Shown in pieces: positions 1 through 10,634 of a DNA stretch of 64,000 nucleotides (its first letter is position 1; each line of letters begins with the position of its first letter). The notes under the pieces were generated by a model. The model was given only the letters and a program-made list of their open reading frames with translations. It had not been told where the DNA came from and ran no database searches. A program made the translations under genes and the position numbers. Origin of the DNA: Dryocosmus kuriphilus (Eukaryota; Arthropoda; Insecta; Hymenoptera; Cynipidae); NCBI GenBank assembly GCA_038277395.1, contig CM076196.1, forward strand, positions 128,709,410 to 128,773,409, given 5' to 3'.

Positions 1-837
1 ACCGGTCTGAATTTGCAACGAATTATTATTAAACAATAGGCAGCTTTAATAGTTTTATTGATTTTGTAGTCATCGCTAGGGTATACTGCGTGTGTATACC
101 AAATTTCAAATATTTTTAATAATCTTTAGTTGAGTTCTGACGATTTATGTTTTAAAACATAATTGAATTTGGCGACAGGAAGAAGAGGAAAATGCTGCAG
201 CGGCGCCGCTATAATATGCGTGAGAATGCAGTGGTACGTGGAGAGGGAAGATTTCGTGAGTCTTCCCTCTCTTCTAAAAGTTGCGTCTATCGGGTCGACT
301 TGGACCGCTCGCCCTGAAAAATCTCACTTATTAGAGTAAGCCTCCTTTCTTCGGCGCACATCACACACACACACACACGCGCGCGCATATTATATATATC
401 AGTGCTTCTAATCGTTAGACAAAAAAAAAAACTAATGAAGTTTCGAAAACAAAAGAATTACGACATACTGCTAATTACTAAGGATAGTATCAGTAAGCAA
501 GGTATTACAATGGTTATATAGGAAAAATAAATATACAAATAATACATTTATTTATCATTGCCAACGGTCGTTGGCATAAGGGGAGATTAAAAAAGATAGT
601 GCTAACGACATGCAATATATACAGAAATCGGATAGATTTAGATCACATAATCACAGCCGTCACTGCTAAACAAGCCAAATAATACTTCTATATTTTTTAA
701 ATCACACACATGAAATCACAATATTCGATTTATTTATGATTTTAATACTCTTACCTCTGATTCTTTTATACTTTAGTTCTTCATGATTATCATGGGAAGT
801 CGCACAGAACATTTCAAAGTTAACATGTCCATTTTAC
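1..837. other. AT-rich flank, no gene seen
   Basis: No reading frame of usable length or recognisable protein. Contains a CA/CG microsatellite near 362-388 and short A-runs. I see nothing else. Confidence 0.6.
362..388. repeat. (CA)n(CG)n microsatellite
   Basis: An uninterrupted CA dinucleotide run passes into CG dinucleotides, then into TA-rich sequence. Confidence 0.9.
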
Positions 838-1190
838 TATCTTGGACTTGGCCGCTTTCACGTGAATTTTTATGGCGATGGAATTTTCTTAAGACGCTTT
901 GCTTCCTTTGCTTTTATCGCGGTCGGTATAAAAATGAAAAAAAAACTTCCTAACCGACATCTTGGACTTGGCTGATTTCAATTTTCACGTGAATCTTTAT
1001 GGTGATGCAGTATTCTTGGGATGCTTTGTTTTCACCGCGTTCGGTAAAATAATGAAAAAAAACTTCCTGACCGACATCTTTTACTTGGCTGATTTCACGC
1101 GAATCTTTATGGTAATGAAATAGCACCTGGGATGCGGCAGCCGGGCACGCGATATAGCACATTGGGCTGCCACATCCCAGGCGCAAGCTT
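838..1190. repeat. Three-unit tandem repeat, ~118 bp unit
   Basis: The phrase ATCTTGGACTTGG (last copy ATCTTTTACTTGG) recurs at about 839, 959 and 1076. Each time it is followed by a similar GATTTCACGTGAATCTTTATGG-like stretch and then AATGAAAAAAAACTTCCT. The period is 117-120 bp. The minus-strand open frame here simply reads through the repeat and is not a gene. Confidence 0.75.
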
Positions 1191-1261
1191 CAAAATTTTT
1201 TTTAACTTCTACATGAAGCGATAAAGTATGACTGTGATGTTTATTATTCTAAAAAATATCC

Positions 1262-1664
1262 AAATCTCCCCAAAAAGTTCCAAATGTAAATTTGGGAGGG
1301 GAGAAATGCGTTTCCGTATAAAGTCATTAAAAAAACCAAATCTTGCGCATTCGCTTAGTTGAGAGGTGTCAGTTGAGCTATACTTGGTAATTCCTGTCTG
1401 ATAAGTCGTTCGACGTACGAGTCCTTTCTGTCCTTCAGTTTCAGTCTTCCTGGACTCGAAATTCCCTAGTCCAGGAAGACTGAAATTAAACGACAGAAAG
1501 GTCTCGTACATCGAACGACCTATTAGACAGGAATTGCCAAATATTGCCCACTGACACCTCTCAAATAAGCGAATGCGCAAGATTTGTTTTTTTTTTATAA
1601 CTTCATATGGAAACATAATTCTCCCATCCCAAATTTAAATTTGGAATGTTTTTTGGGGGGATTA
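1262..1664. mobile_element. Hairpin (foldback) MITE
   Basis: Two arms of roughly 195 bp are inverted copies around a centre near 1462. The left arm begins AAATCTCCCCAAAAAG and the right arm ends TTTTTTGGGGGGATT. Internal matches include GTCCAGGAAGACTGAAA against TTTCAGTCTTCCTGGAC, and CTTGCGCATTCGCTTA against its complement. No clear target duplication was found. The long minus-strand open frame across it is a by-product of the hairpin. Confidence 0.75.
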
Positions 1665-2664
1665 AATTCATTTAAAAAATACACAGATATACTCAAATTG
1701 CAAAGTACATATAACTGCAAAAGACGCCATCAACATACTAGCAGTTGGCTGTGATAAAAAAACGAAGTTTATCTGTTTAAAAATTACCAAACAATGCATT
1801 TGTTTATTAAATTTATTTAAACTATATACAATTTATTATTGTCCAACTGCGAATCATCATATCAATAGACAATCCCTGAAATGTTTGTAGTTGATTATGC
1901 TGAAGGAATTCTTATACTGAAAAGTGCTCAAATAAATAATTTGTTAACTAAATTTGTCTAACCAATATAAAAAATGGCCAAATAATGCATTTGTTTTTAT
2001 TAAATTTCTTTAAATAATACATAATTGTTGTTGTAGTGCAAAATATTACAGCAGCAGGTCATTGGTGAAATATTTGTAGCTAGGTCTGCTGAAAAAGTTA
2101 AATATATCTGATTAAAAATACCTTAATTTCATATTTGTTTATTAAATTGTTATAAAAAATTAGGAATTAATGTTTAACGTCTTCTAATTTTAAATTAACA
2201 TTATTTTACTTCCATTTGCTCCTGAAAATATTGGTGTGGCAAGTAAATAAGGTATAACTTTTGTTCACTAACTTGTTTATAACAAATTAAATTTTCATTT
2301 TAGCAAATTAGTATTGCTGAATATTGTTTTTAATAAGTATTTCCTCAATGTGGACCATTTTCTATACAATAAGGTTTTTTTTGACTAAATGGCAAATCTG
2401 AAAAGTTCAAAAAAATTTTTTTTCATTTTGTATATTAAATAACAAATTTTTGAGAAAACTTTTCAAAAATGTTCTTCGGTCTAGCGATGGAAAATTTAAT
2501 ACACTTTAATATTTTAAAAAACGTCCAAATCGGATGAGTAGTTTGGCGGTTTCCTGGCATAAATGTAGTTTTCACAAGGGCGCGTGACCCCAAGAAGGAG
2601 CGAGAATGGTGAATTATGACAAAAAAATCAATTGAAGCACGTGATCTTATCTGGGAACATGGAC
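1665..2664. other. AT-rich intergenic stretch
   Basis: No gene, RNA or strong repeat seen. A 77-codon minus-strand frame at 2435-2668 has no recognisable features and ends at the border of the hAT element, so I do not call it a gene. Confidence 0.5.
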
Positions 2665-2672
2665 ACAATGAC
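2665..2672. repeat. 8-bp target site duplication, left copy
   Basis: ACAATGAC directly precedes TAGTGTCCGACC. The same octamer directly follows GGTCGGACACTA at 20709-20716. An 8-bp duplication is the hAT hallmark. Confidence 0.9.
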
Positions 2673-2743
2673 TAGTGTCCGACCGAAGGCCATTTTAAGG
2701 CCGAAGGCCATTTTAAGGCCGAAGCCTATTGTTCGGCTCTTGT

Positions 2744-2749
2744 CATAAC
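2744..2749. repeat. 6-bp target duplication CATAAC, left copy
   Basis: CATAAC precedes AGTAGAGCTATG here and follows ...CTATTACTACT at 20206-20211. Removing the insertion plus one copy joins two CCGAAG-rich hAT segments smoothly. Confidence 0.85.
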
Positions 2750-3099
2750 AGTAGAGCTATGTATGTCCGGCCTCACCCACGACAAGCTTCGCGCTGTCGC
2801 TGACAGATGGTGCCACTACGCCCTCAGTGGTACGCGTCCGTGCTAAATTATTGACAGACGGTGTTACCCAGGGTCGGTAAGGTAGGGTTCCACAACAACA
2901 AACTTCCTTTTTCTCCCATAGATGGCACCAATGTCTGTTATCGACAGTCATTATTACCCTGTATCGGTAAAATAGGAATATTGAGGTAGGTATTTACCAC
3001 ATGTATCACCACTACAAGCTTTGCGTGAACGCCGCATTCCTTATTACTATTCTCTCTTTCACTCTCCATCGGCTTGTATACTAAAATATAAGAGCATAA

Positions 3100-3430
3100 A
3101 TACAATAGGATGCAGGTTCAAACATGCTTTCCCCCCCTCTTTCTCTCTAACGCTGACCCCATTATTTTGATGTCATTGATCCTAGAAGTATAAAGGCGCG
3201 AGAATTCATCTCCATTTATTTCGACAGGCACGCGATGCAGGTTTGAACATGCTTTCCCCCTCTCTCTCCAGCACTTACCCCATTATCTTGATGTCATTGA
3301 TCCTAGAAGTTTATAGGCGCGAGAATTCATCTCCATTTACTTCGACAGTCAAACGATGCAGGTTTGAATACGCTTTCCCCCTCTCTCTCCAGCACTGACC
3401 TCATTATTTTAATGGCATTATGGGTGTGAG
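3100..3430. repeat. ~125-bp minisatellite, about 2.5 units
   Basis: GATGCAGGTTYGAAYAYGCTTTCCCCC recurs at about 3110, 3234 and 3355. Each copy is followed by CATTATYTTGATGTCATTGATCC and GAGAATTCATCTCCATTTA. Two units occur in the opposite arm at about 19600-19810, so unit number differs between arms. Confidence 0.8.
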
Positions 3431-3494
3431 AAGGGTTGAAAGGGCTAAGGGGGAGTCTCGATATTGCACAATAGATCATCACGTTGAGCAAGAT

Positions 3495-3825
3495 GATAGA
3501 ATAACTTAAAATCTCAAAACAATCAGATATTGAAAAACAACTATTTTTCTAAGTTGTGTTCAGCATATGCAATCACTTTTCCCTTCCTGTAAAATTCCAT
3601 ACGACTAATAGTTCCTGAATCAAAACTCGAAAATCTCAAAATAATCAGATATTGAAAAACAAAAGTTGTGCTCAAAAAATGCAATCACTTTTTCCTCTTG
3701 TAAAATTCCGTACGACTAATAGTTCCTGAATCAAAACTCGAAAATCTCAAAATAATCAGATACTGAAAAACAATGCTCAAGAAATGCAATCACTTTTCTC
3801 TGTAGTGTAAGTCAGAATACATTCC
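3495..3825. repeat. ~115-bp minisatellite, three units
   Basis: The unit carries ATCTCAAAATAATCAGATA, TTGAAAAACAA, TGCAATCACTTTT and TTCCGTACGACTAATAGTTCC in that order. The matching array in the other arm is at 19210-19535. Confidence 0.8.
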
Positions 3826-4016
3826 TTATTACTATTAAGGTTATGTATTGGAATTTACTTCTCGAATATTCTCTCTCTTTCTCTCTATCTCTCTCACTCT
3901 CCATCGGCTTCCTCAGCCAGGGCGTTTCCTCTCACCGGCTTCCGCCTCCCCTGCCACCCGCCCTTTCCCCTCCAACGCGGCATCTCTAGACAGGTTTCGA
4001 CAAGCATGATGACGTA

Positions 4017-4260
4017 ATGTCTCAAGCCTGTTGGAACACGCATAATGATGCAACTTATCAACACGCAGAGATTATTTTACACACACGCACTTCTTCATTT
4101 ACATGCATATACGATGCCACACAAACCAAATACATTCACCCAGCTTCGCTCGATTTCACTCACCCTTCTTCATTTACATACATATACGATGCCGCACGAA
4201 CACATACATTCACCCAGCTTCGCTCGATTTCACTCGCACGCAATTTTTCGACACGCATAG
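4017..4260. repeat. Short tandem repeat, ~73-bp unit
   Basis: CACCCAGCTTCGCTCGATTT recurs twice, after ATTTACATRCATATACGATG. Frames over it on the plus strand are periodic by-products, not genes. The inverted counterpart is at 18785-18985. Confidence 0.7.
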
Positions 4261-4691
4261 ATTATAAAGGTAAATTTAATAAAATACTTACCTGTAATTT
4301 AACGATAACAAGAGTTAGCAATATTGGAAATTTCTACCCATCGATGTTCCAAAGTCCCCCGATGTTATTATGGAAAGAAATTCAACCCATCGATGTGTTG
4401 GATATCCATCGTTGAGAAACGAATAATGAAAATCAAAGCGAACTGAATTTAACTTATCTATAAACTAAAATTTGGAAATAAGTACACAGAGAATGTATCA
4501 GTAAATATTAAAATTTATTTACTCAATCAACATATTGAAATTCGAGAATGTTGTATTTAGCACCAACTAGTAAAAGGAAAGCTTTTTCTTCTGGACAGCA
4601 ATTTACAGTTTCTCAAATGTTTCCATGTATTGTGGATCTTCAAAGATTTTGTTTATTCGGTTCGGCAAGTATACCAATATCTCGTTGTGCA

Positions 4692-5427
4692 CCCTATTGA
4701 AAATTCCGACGTCGTAAAGTACATTGTAAACTACGTAGTAAACTACGTCGTAAACGATGTCGTAAACTGTGTCATAAACGATGACGCAAACTATGTCGTA
4801 CATTACGTCTGAAATTGGGATAGTAAACGACATAGTTTACGACATAGTTTACGACGTCGTATACGACATCGCTTACGACGTTCTGGTTTACGACGTAGTT
4901 TACGATATCGCTTACAACATAGTTTATGACGTAGTTTTCGACGTAGTTTTCTATGCAGTTTACGACGTTGGAATTTTCAATAGAGAGGGGAGGTAGGTGA
5001 AAATGGCTTTCAATTTATAATATGGCTCGTATATATAATATAGTATACTGCGGGTACTTAAAATCCAAAAATGACATCCATTTTTACTTATCTCTTACGG
5101 TTTACGAGATATTTGTTGTCGTAAACTATGTCACTAGGACGATGTAAACTATGTCGTAAACGGTGTCGTAAACTACGTCGTAAACGATGTCGTAAACTAC
5201 GTCGTAAGCGATGTCGTAAAATACGTAGTAAACCAAGACGTCGTAAACTATGCTGTAAACGATGGCGTAAACGATGTCGTAAACTACGTCGTTTACTATC
5301 CCAATTTCCGACATAGCATACGACATAGTTTACGACATCTTTTACGACATCGTTTACGACATCGTTTACGACATCGGTTACGACGATGTTTACTATTTCG
5401 TTTACGACGTCGCAATTTTCAATAGGG
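4692..5427. mobile_element. 736-bp MITE built of 12-bp GTCGTAAAC-type units
   Basis: Ends are CCCTATTGAAAATTCCGACG and its inverse. Target duplication is CA: left flank CTCGTTGTGCA, right flank CAACTCGG. The other arm holds the empty site CTCGTTGTCCAACTCGG on the complementary strand near 18338-18354. The interior is arrays of 12-bp units, GTCGTAAACTAC/GTCGTAAACGAT in one orientation and GTTTACGACATA in the other, switching orientation around 4812 and 5295. A near-terminal copy (GGAATTTTCAATAGAG) at 4969-4984 suggests it is a compound of two units. Open frames here (Arg/Lys/Cys or Tyr/Asp/Val periodic peptides) are artefacts. Confidence 0.85.
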
Positions 5428-5689
5428 CAACTCGGTCATGAATTTTTTTTCCATATTTTGTTTGAACTTTCATGATTTGTGTGACTGCATATTTTTTTTC
5501 ACTGTGAGAAACTTTTAAATAAGCTTTAATACAACAGAGTAATATGTTAAAAATCCAATTCATTTAACTAAAACCTTGCAATACTCGAAAACGGTAAAAC
5601 ATAAGACAAAAATGTATTTAGAAAAAAGGATGTTTTTCGGACAAAATTTTAATTCTTACAAAACTAAATGATACACTAAAGAAATATTC

Positions 5690-6130
5690 AAAGTAAGGAG
5701 GGTTGCCTAGCTGCAGGCAATAATCAGTAATTTAGGAATGAATCGATGTTGGTAAATGTCTGAATTCAAAAATGTAAGGTGGGTTGCCGAGCTACAGGCT
5801 TCATAAGCAGGTTTCTGTTTCAAGATAAATGATTGTAAAACCACAGTTTGGCAGAAGGGTTCTATTCTAGGCTGAAATGTATGTAAAAATTAGTCAATAA
5901 TCGACATGACATGGTGGTTTGTGTCCGTGCTAAAATGAAATTCAGTTAGTAATCAATTACGGCGGGTTGCTTAGTCAGTAACAGACTGGTGATGGTGGTT
6001 AATGTCCTCGCTAAATGTCTGTAAAAACAGTCATTTACAAGCAGCCGATGATGATGGTTCGTGTCTGTGCTAAAATGCCATTGAATCAGTAACTAAGTAC
6101 GGTGGGTTGCTGACATTGGACTTATGTGAC
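5690..6130. repeat. Degenerate minisatellite (GGTGGGTTGC units)
   Basis: GGTGGGTTGCCGAGCTACAG-like phrases alternate with TGATGGTGGTTYRTGTCC and GCTAAAATG at roughly 110-150-bp intervals. The inverted counterpart is at 17510-18085. No coding content. Confidence 0.65.
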
Positions 6131-6473
6131 GACTTGGGGTATTTATGATGTACATTTTTCTATAACTTTAAGATAAAGAGGGAGATATATTAATAAACAA
6201 ACATAGTACGTACATTAGTTGAGGATATATACAGAAAATTCTATAGTTAGCCACCCAAAATAATAATAATAATAATCCTAAGTCATATAAAACACTACAA
6301 TATCAGAATGCATTTTATTGAACGTTTTGTGGTTTGAAGCACCACTTTAAATCGGTGCGTTTATCTCTTAATGTTAAATATGTAATATAGTATGTATCAG
6401 CATTCTCGACGCTTGAGATAAAAGGTGACATACATTTTATTAACAGATTTCACACTCGCTCTTCTTTAAACGC

Positions 6474-6478
6474 CTCTC

Positions 6479-6509
<31 letters not shown>

Positions 6510-6511
6510 TA
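6474..6511. repeat. (CT)n microsatellite
   Basis: CT dinucleotide run with two CCC interruptions. The inverted counterpart (GA)n is at about 17112-17144. Confidence 0.9.
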
Positions 6512-6885
6512 TTTTTAGAAATAGCAATTCATCTACCATGATTTGAAGATTTAGCATAAAAAATTATAAAAAGAAGTCTCTCTGTTCTTCTTAGGTTACT
6601 GTGACGTCGTTTAAAAAATATTTTACTTAATTGTTGAAAAGTCGTAAGTTCAATAATCAAAGTAAGACTTACGTTTTTCCAAACTCTTTCAAAATATTAC
6701 ATCATATCTCCCAAAATGCTATAACGTCATTTGAGAGATCATTAATACTATACGTAAACAATAAATTCTCAATTTTACAGAAATCTTGCAAGGTTAATAA
6801 TGTGATTCTTGGGAAAAGGGTTCATGTCCATGCTAAATAGAAAATAAGCAGAAAAGCAATTGTACAGCTCAAAATATGCAAAAAA

Positions 6886-7147
6886 ATAATTTAAAGTCAT
6901 TTCTGTGTGTTTGCGAGATTTCGCACAATGTGATTTTAGACATTAAAATAAGTGTATCATGTTTAACCTACTCCTAGTGTCACACAAAATATGACGTCAG
7001 CTTCCTGTCAACAAATATCAAAGAGAAATTCGCTAAGGAGTTAGTTAATGAAAAAGCAAAGAGATAACTGTAGACGAGTGACGCATATCTATGGAATATA
7101 TAAACATTTAATTTGTTGATAAAGTCAAAGACCTACGAATGTAAGTC
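6886..7147. repeat. ~255-bp direct repeat, copy 1
   Basis: TTTCTGTGTGTTTGCGAGAT through GACCTACGAATGTAAGTCTT. A second copy lies at 7818-8070 on the other side of the LINE fragment. The right arm has only one copy (about 16485-16740), so the duplication is specific to the left arm. Confidence 0.85.
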
Positions 7148-7817
7148 TTTTTTTTTTTTGGTGGTTGGAGGAGGGGAAATCTTGCATAAGACACCCCAGT
7201 TCGGGTAGTGTCGGATTCTTACCGACTAAAACCCCTCCCCCTGGCGCTCAGACTAAGCTCATTGTGCCTTTCGATTTATTTTCAACAGTCGAGATACTGC
7301 TATCTACAACTGTTGTGTTCTTCATTGCTGAAGGACCGCTCCATTAGGGCCGTCCCCCATTCGCGATGAGTTAGATGAAGATCCTCCAGGGAGATCCTCA
7401 TTTATTTTGTTTTCTGTGTTCGCCATATTGGGCCCCACGTGAGAAGCTGGGGATTTAAAGGACTGCTCCCTGCAGAGCCCCGCTTACAGGGAGAGGGTCT
7501 GAATACTAAGGGATTTGACCTGGTATCCCTAAGTCTCCGCTTTGACACCTCACTCAAAGTCCGCCATGCCCGTCTCAATTGAGGGGGCAAACTGGAGCAT
7601 TCAGGGATTTGGTAACCCGGGTGCCATTCAGCCCTCGACACGGCGATCACATCTTAGCTTGGGAGCATGAGGACTCGCGCCCTCGATATTTCAGGAGGTT
7701 TTGCCATTACCCCCTGGATGGATCGCTTCTTGGTCAGGGTCCCGCAGACCAGAAACCCCCAGTTCCCCAGAGCAGCCGTATCTCGCGATACAGTCCCTCT
7801 ACTTCACCTACTTTAGG
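7148..7817 (-). mobile_element. Internally deleted LINE, left-arm copy (truncated)
   Basis: Inverted copy of the LINE at 15737-16476. A T-run at 7148-7159 is the poly(A) tail read on the plus strand, so the element is on the minus strand. Compared with the right-arm copy it lacks about 85 bp of the LINE 5' end. That end is replaced by a second copy of the 255-bp flanking unit, as expected from a local recombination event. Confidence 0.75.
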
Positions 7818-8070
7818 TTTCTGTGTATTTGCGAGATCTCTCACAGTGTGATTTTAGACACTAAAATAAGCGTATCATGTTTAACCTACTCTTGGTGTCA
7901 CACAAAATATGACGTCAGCATCCTGTCAATAAATATCAAAGAGAAATTCGCTAAGGAGTTAGTTAATGAAAAAGCAAAGAGATAACTGGAGACGAGTGAC
8001 GCATACCTATGGAGTATATAAACATTTAATTTGTTGATAAAGTCAAAGACCTACGAATGTAAGTCTTACA
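7818..8070. repeat. ~255-bp direct repeat, copy 2
   Basis: Near-identical to 6886-7147, starting within TTTCTGTGTATTTGCGAGAT and ending GACCTACGAATGTAAGTCTT. It abuts the truncated LINE end and continues into sequence that in the right arm directly follows the complete LINE. Confidence 0.85.
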
Positions 8071-8198
8071 TTTTACGAAATTCTCCGAAAAATATTACAA
8101 CATATCCCCTAAAATGCTATAACATAGATTTAAAGTATTTTAAGTAATGCGTTTTTATCAGTAATAATCGAAGAGTAAACCTATTTTACAAATCTGAA

Positions 8199-8201
8199 TT
8201 A
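8199..8201. repeat. 3-bp target duplication TTA
   Basis: TTA precedes CACTGG here and follows CCAGTG at 11110-11112. The right arm keeps an uninterrupted site of the same length (CTGAATTTATTATCC on the matching strand). Confidence 0.7.
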
Positions 8202-8767
8202 CACTGGTTTACAAAAAAAAAAGAAGGTCATGACTATTTGACAAGACCACCTTACCCTTATGTATTTTGATGCGCTGAATATGAATCCGAGGTCTATTTA
8301 CCTCCATCACGTCAGGTTCAAGGGCATTCCAAGGTCAAATACAGGAAAAGCCACGCAATATACTTGTAAAACATTTTATATATATTTTTTGGGTCGCTGA
8401 ATCCGAATCCGAGGTCCAATTACCTCCACCGCGTCAGGTTCAAGGTCATTTCAAGGTTACATACAGGAAAAGCTGTGCAATAAAATTCAAAAACCTTTTT
8501 GGATCTACTCAATCCGAATCCGTTGTTCGTTCCATCCCTGAAGGTCAGTTCAAGGTAACTTCAAGGTCGTCTTCAGGTCCAAATAACAGAAAATGCATGT
8601 TACGAAGTGCAACCAGTGGTATATGATAAATTAACCTAAACTGTTAATGTAAACGTTTTAAACTTAGGGAGAAATGATGAATTCAAACAAGTCCAACTTG
8701 TCTAAATATATTGCTGCTACTAGCGTTACCCAGGAACAGCGACGAGGACGTTGCAGCTTCTGTTCCC

Positions 8768-8882
8768 ATCGGGGTGCTTGTTTAAAGTGAGTCCCCTTGC
8801 CTCTCACTTTAAGTAAGCATCATTCTTGATTTCGCACTTATCGGGGTGCTTGTTTAAAGTGAGTCCCCTTGCCTCTCACTCT
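8768..8882. repeat. Direct repeat, two 41-bp copies
   Basis: ATCGGGGTGCTTGTTTAAAG followed by TGAGTCCCCTTGCCTCTCACT occurs twice, about 73 bp apart, just downstream of the transposon gene. Possibly part of its 3' untranslated region. Confidence 0.8.
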
Positions 8883-8897
8883 GTGGAGCCTACACTC

Positions 8898-10634
8898 TTA
8901 AATGTTGTCGCGCCTTTTTATGGGTCTGCATCTTTCTTCGAATGTTTTTCTCAGCGCCTTTCTTTTGTGTGTGACTGAAGTATCCCTCTTCAGATTCCAA
9001 CAGTAATCTGAAAGCATGTGAACATCCCAAAATCCTTGATAACGCCTTTCCATTTCCTTTATGTCTTGGTGGAATCTTTCACCTTGTTCTTCACTATAAT
9101 TCCCCAGATTTTCTGGAAAATTCTCCAAATGAAAATCCAAAAAGTGGAGCTTCAGGCTCATTAGACATCCAATGGTTTCAAAGTTCACGATTAAGTCGCT
9201 CAGTACCTTTTTATAATTTGGATCTTTGTTGTTGCCTAGAAATTTCTTACAAACATCGACGAAGCTTTGCCATGCTCTTTTTTCATCCGTCGACATCTTA
9301 TTTGGTAATTCTGGATCCTTAATCAATTCTCTTATTTGTGGGCCATCAAAAACTCCTTCTTTAATTTTTGCTTCTGACAACTTTGGGAACTTCACAAATA
9401 GATATTCAAAAGCTGGACTTTATCTTTTCTTAAGAGCCTTCACAAGCTGTTTAATTAAGCCTAATTTTATATGTAGAGGAGGCAGTATTATATTAGCCGG
9501 ATCAACCAATTTTTTTTTTATAAAATTTTTCTCTCCTACAACAAAATTATTTCTCGATGGCCACACTTTTTTTTTATAATGGGCATTACGATCTCTACTA
9601 TCCTATTCACATAGATAACAAGGGTACTTCGTAAAACCACTTTGTTGTCCCAATAAGATGGTTACGACATTAAAATCCATGCAAACTTTCCATTGGTATG
9701 TCTCGTAATTTATTTTACGAAGCAAATGCTTCACATAATTTTCATCCAATGTTACAGAGTGCGCTATTGGAATAGAAGGTAGTTTATTCCCGTTGTTCAA
9801 TAAAACAGCCTTGAGGCTCCTGTTCGAAGAATCGATAAATAACCGCCATTCTTTAGGATCATGTTCCACTCCAAATTCGCTGAAGAGCCCGTCTATATCA
9901 TTGCTGTATACCAAAGAATCATCTTGGCAGAAGTATTTTCGAAAAGGCTTATCCCTATTTCTATAGTATGTCATCTTTGTTCTTCTGGCTAGGCATCCTT
10001 TCTCCTGCAACCGGGAGGCTAAAAATTCCGATTGTTCCTTAGATAACCCCAAATCTCTCACCAAGTCGTTGAGTTCACACTGATTGAAAGTTGAAGGTGC
10101 TCCGGAGTAACCCTTTATACCAGCATCGTTATCGTGATCATCACAGTCATTGTCACAGTCATCTTTGCCATCTTCGTCCGCGTCACTGGAGGATTCTGAT
10201 ACGTTTCTATCGCTATTATCAACTAGCATTGCCTCAACATCCATGGGTGATTCAGGGTCATCATTAACTAATACTGGCATCGTGACGGACGAAGATGTTA
10301 TGTAAGCCAGGAACTTGCTGTTTTTGGAATTCAAACCTAATTTATCGTTCAAACAAAAGTAGCAATCACGATCATGATTTCGAGGTTCACGCCAGATCAT
10401 AGGTGAAGAGAAACTCATTCTTAGTGTCCCACTTTTCCAACGTCTCAAACGTGCGTCACAAGTTCGGCAAATGACTTTCGGGACCCAGGAATTGTTTGCA
10501 AGATCATGAGCGATACTAAAGCACTCCGTGTACGCTTTTTGAATCTTTTCTGAGAAATTTATTAGGTTCTTACTGCCATTATATTTCCCACACATAACAC
10601 AAAAGCGTTTCATTCTTTTTGAGCATTTATCCAT
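8898..10634 (-). pseudogene. Putative transposase of the CACTGG element (two in-frame stops)
   Basis: One frame runs from ATG at 10634 to a stop at 8898, about 578 codons, broken by TAG at about 9603 (after YPCYLCE) and TAA near 9425. The first part has paired Cys motifs: FCVMC (12-15), ICRTC (56-59), DCYFC (91-94), YPCYLC (339-342). It also has a very acidic stretch at about 130-175. The last part contains FPENLGNYSEEQGERFHQDI. I recognise this as a family widespread in arthropod genomes that is usually annotated only as uncharacterised. From conserved acidic residues I infer a possible RNase H-like triad: D in LFIDSS, D in MDFNVV, E in EQGERFH. That is unproven. Its position between TIRs makes it the likely transposase. 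The start is chosen because MDKC follows an AT-rich leader and precedes the first Cys pair. Confidence 0.7.

Noticed and set aside
1209..1616. 135-codon minus-strand frame
   Set aside because: It spans both arms of a DNA hairpin, so its two halves are mirror by-products.
4603..5326. Open frames giving Tyr/Asp/Val-periodic and Arg/Lys/Cys-periodic peptides
   Set aside because: They read through 12-bp tandem units. The pattern follows the DNA repeat in every frame and both strands.
5100..5420. Possible CRISPR-like array
   Set aside because: The units are contiguous 12-mers with no unique spacers, and the context is eukaryotic transposon DNA.
7402..7985. Several 80-95-codon frames in and beside the LINE fragment (also mirrored at 15701-16219)
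   Set aside because: They lie in LINE untranslated sequence or flanking repeat and resemble no protein. The mirrored copies exist only because the arms are palindromic.
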